DNA of 7,747 nucleotides from Bacteroidales bacterium UBA4866 (GTDB lineage Bacteria > Bacteroidota > Bacteroidia > Bacteroidales > P3), in assembly GCA_002399565.1 (NCBI GenBank), contig DHDW01000032.1, positions 46,580 through 54,326 on the forward strand, given 5' to 3'. How positions within the stretch are numbered: the stretch's first letter is position 1; every line of letters starts with the position of its first letter. The notes below the pieces were generated by a model, which did no database searches, was not told where the DNA came from, and saw nothing but the letters and a program-made list of their open reading frames with translations. Position numbers and translations under genes: made by a program. This document shows, piece by piece, positions 6,224 through 7,747 of this stretch.

Positions 6224-7495
6224 ATGAAAATTAAATTATTAATCTTAATTCTTCTATGTGCTAACCTTCTAAATGCACAATCTTATAAGTATGCTCATTA
6301 TTGCTTAGATTCTTTAATATCAAAGGAATTTAAAGGTAGGGGGTATTTTGAAGACGGAGATAGAATTGCTGCTAACTTCATTGAAAGAGAACTTATAAAG
6401 AACGGAGTAAAGACAGTGAATGACAATCCTTATCAACAAAAGCTTCCTATCAATATCAATAATATTGAATTAGCTAAACTAAAACTACATTCCAAAGATA
6501 GTTCCTTTTTGAAGTTAGGTGAAGAGTATTTGGTATATGGTTCTTCTCCAAGTGTTGATTTAATTATAGAGAATAAAAGACCTGTATCAGTAGATTTTAA
6601 TAGTAAGAAGTTAAAAGAGAAATTAGATATTTACGGTAATAAGGTAGTTTTGATTGATTTAAAAACAACTGATATTTCAAAGGTTAGTAGTTTTATTAAA
6701 CTTTTAATTGAAAAGGAAATCACCCCTAAATTATTTATTATTCAAAATTCTGATAAAATTCAGTTCCCTATTGGTAGAAAAGTTAATAAGTTTCCTATCA
6801 TTCAACTAAGAGGTAAACTAATAGGAAAGAAAATAGATTATCTTGAACTTTCAATTAAATCAAAATGGGAGGAAAACTATAAGACTCAAAACGTGTGGGC
6901 TATGGTTGAAGGTAAGTCTAAGAAGGATAGTTTCTTTGTCTTTACTGCTCATTATGATCATCTTGGAAAAATAGGGGATGATTGTTATTTTGCTGGAGCT
7001 AACGATAATGCTTCTGGAGTTGCTGTTCTTCTTGATATGGCAAAGTATTATGCTCAAAATCCTTCTGACTATTCCATAGTATTTATTTTTACAACTGCCG
7101 AAGAAATAGGACTTTTGGGTTCTAAATACGCTGCTGAGAACCCATATATTGACTTAGATAAGATTAAATTCTTATTTAATTTGGATATGTGTGGAACTGG
7201 CTCTGGAGGAATTGCTTTAATTAATGGAAAGAAAGAAACTAAGGCTTCCGAATTATTTGAAAAAATTAACCAGGATAAGCGTTATTTTAATGAAATTAGG
7301 ATAGGAGGGGAGAGTTGTAATTCAGATCATTGCCCTTTTGTTATGAAAGGAGTCCCTGCATTGTTTATGTTTACTTTTGGTTGCGAGTACAATGAGTATC
7401 ATACTGTTTATGATAATGGTAAAGGTCTTTCTTTTACCAAACACCTCGATTTTTGCAATATACTTAAAGACTTTATTGAAGCATATAATAAATAA
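6224..7495 (+). CDS. Secreted M28-family zinc aminopeptidase
   Basis: The 423-residue precursor has a signal peptide (MKIKLLILILLCANLLNA|QS, about residue 18) and a C-terminal M28 metallopeptidase domain from about residue 222. All expected two-zinc residues are visible: His243 in TAHYDHLG, the bridging Asp261 in GANDNASGVA, catalytic Glu293 and ligand Glu294 in TAEEIGLLGS, Asp321 in NLDMCG, and His393 in EYHTVYD. SDHCPF (367-372) is the usual pre-substrate loop. Residues 25-75 are the N-terminal helical part. Residues about 95-210 look like an inserted beta-rich segment resembling the PA-like insert of related enzymes. It probably acts in the periplasm or outside the cell on peptides; the exact substrate cannot be read. 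No C-terminal sorting domain is seen. It is downstream of and coupled to the DUF6973-like gene. Confidence 0.95.
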   Translation: MKIKLLILILLCANLLNAQSYKYAHYCLDSLISKEFKGRGYFEDGDRIAANFIERELIKNGVKTVNDNPYQQKLPININNIELAKLKLHSKDSSFLKLGEEYLVYGSSPSVDLIIENKRPVSVDFNSKKLKEKLDIYGNKVVLIDLKTTDISKVSSFIKLLIEKEITPKLFIIQNSDKIQFPIGRKVNKFPIIQLRGKLIGKKIDYLELSIKSKWEENYKTQNVWAMVEGKSKKDSFFVFTAHYDHLGKIGDDCYFAGANDNASGVAVLLDMAKYYAQNPSDYSIVFIFTTAEEIGLLGSKYAAENPYIDLDKIKFLFNLDMCGTGSGGIALINGKKETKASELFEKINQDKRYFNEIRIGGESCNSDHCPFVMKGVPALFMFTFGCEYNEYHTVYDNGKGLSFTKHLDFCNILKDFIEAYNK

Positions 7496-7587
7496 TTGAC
7501 TTGTTTTGAGTATATTGACTTCTATTTTTAAGGTGAATTTATTGAAAAATAATTAATAGAAAACCTCTATATATCGATAATTTTTAG

Positions 7588-7595
7588 TATATTTG
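7588..7595 (+). promoter_or_regulatory. Bacteroidota-type -7 element near the right edge
   Basis: TATATTTG followed by C matches TAnnTTTG exactly and lies 93 bp after the peptidase stop. No TTG stands about 20 bp upstream, so the -33 half is weak. It would start a rightward transcript near 7601. No open frame of useful length follows before the window ends. Confidence 0.4.
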
Positions 7596-7620
7596 CATTA
7601 GAAAATCACTTGATAAGTTT

Positions 7621-7644
7621 AGAGGATATTTATATAAAACCTCT
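7621..7644. repeat. Short inverted repeat AGAGG/CCTCT
   Basis: AGAGG (7621-7625) and CCTCT (7640-7644) can pair as a 5-bp stem with a 14-nt loop. This is one of the few GC-bearing pairings in an otherwise AT-only spacer. The block AAACCTCT occurs both here (7637-7644) and at 7561-7568, so the left arm has two possible partners. The element is small and may be chance. Confidence 0.25.
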
Positions 7645-7684
7645 TTGATTTAAATATACCTTTTCCCTAATTATATATTAAAAA

Positions 7685-7725
7685 AAAAGATGCACATCTT
7701 TTCACCCGAAAGATGTGCATCTTTT
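7685..7725 (-). terminator. 17-bp perfect hairpin with an A/T-run, probable terminator for a leftward gene
   Basis: Positions 7685-7701 and 7709-7725 are perfect reverse complements (17 bp) around the 7-nt loop TCACCCG. Nine consecutive A at 7680-7688 abut the left arm. Read leftward this is a stem followed by U9, a good intrinsic terminator shape for a gene arriving from beyond the right edge. Read rightward only TTTT follows. The two arms are also two units of the periodic repeat at the window end, so the repeat may be the primary feature. Confidence 0.4.
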
Positions 7726-7747
7726 GGTATGAAAGATGTGCATCTTT
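7686..7747. repeat. Three 16-bp quasi-palindromic units at 23-bp period, running off the window
   Basis: AAAGATGCACATCTTT occupies 7686-7701. Its reverse complement AAAGATGTGCATCTTT occupies 7709-7724 and again 7732-7747. Each unit is itself a palindrome of AAAGATG and CATCTTT around a 2-nt centre (CA or TG). Starts are exactly 23 bp apart, and the 7-bp spacers TCACCCG and TGGTATG are unrelated. The third unit ends on the last base, so the cluster may continue. Units of 16 bp with 7-bp spacers are far too short for a CRISPR array. Confidence 0.75.

Noticed and set aside
6860..7057. 65-codon open frame on the minus strand
   Set aside because: It is antisense to the zinc-binding core of the M28 peptidase gene, whose motifs are intact.
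7686..7747. CRISPR array
   Set aside because: The units are 16 bp and the spacers 7 bp, there is a mixture of orientations, and no cas gene is in the window.

Overview
The window is very AT-rich and reads as chromosomal DNA of a member of the Bacteroidota or a close relative. Three things support this. Several intergenic regions carry TAnnTTTG -7 elements, in one case with a correctly spaced upstream TTTG. The exported proteins have short signal peptides ending just before a Gln (FA|QK, FS|QN, NA|QS). Shine-Dalgarno sequences are largely absent. No tRNA, rRNA, insertion sequence or conventional CRISPR array is visible.

Layout, left to right. Positions 1-93 may hold the tail of a gene entering from the left. 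At 314-1372 (+) lies a secreted, Tyr/Asp-rich protein with degenerate YD-type repeats and its own promoter. It converges on a leftward three-gene operon, rpiB (3883-3434), a LutB-like iron-sulfur protein (3417-2269) and deoC (2269-1454). The operon is tightly packed, has one promoter-like site with a perfect 18-bp palindrome just downstream, and ends in a hairpin with a U-tract. A 495-bp divergent intergenic region (3884-4378) follows. It holds the best promoter of the window, with an inverted repeat in its spacer, about 290 nt ahead of nadA (4379-5326, +). A 281-bp gap leads to a second rightward pair: a small secreted protein with a DUF6973-like motif set (5608-6219) and, 4 nt later, a secreted M28 zinc peptidase (6224-7495). 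The last 250 bp contain no clear gene but hold a promoter-like site and three copies of a 16-bp quasi-palindrome at exact 23-bp periodicity, running to the final base.

How the genes work together. RpiB and DeoC both act on pentose or deoxypentose 5-phosphates, so the operon is probably nucleoside or pentose salvage. The LutB-like protein suggests an attached redox step, but its LutA and LutC partners are absent here and its LUD domain is reduced. NadA is a stand-alone NAD biosynthesis gene. The last two genes form an exported pair of unknown joint purpose.

No clear new defence or mobile system is present. The items most worth a second look are the 23-bp-periodic palindrome cluster at the right edge, the operator-like dyads in the rpiB and nadA control regions, the reduced orphan LutB-like protein, and the DUF6973-like/M28 secreted pair.
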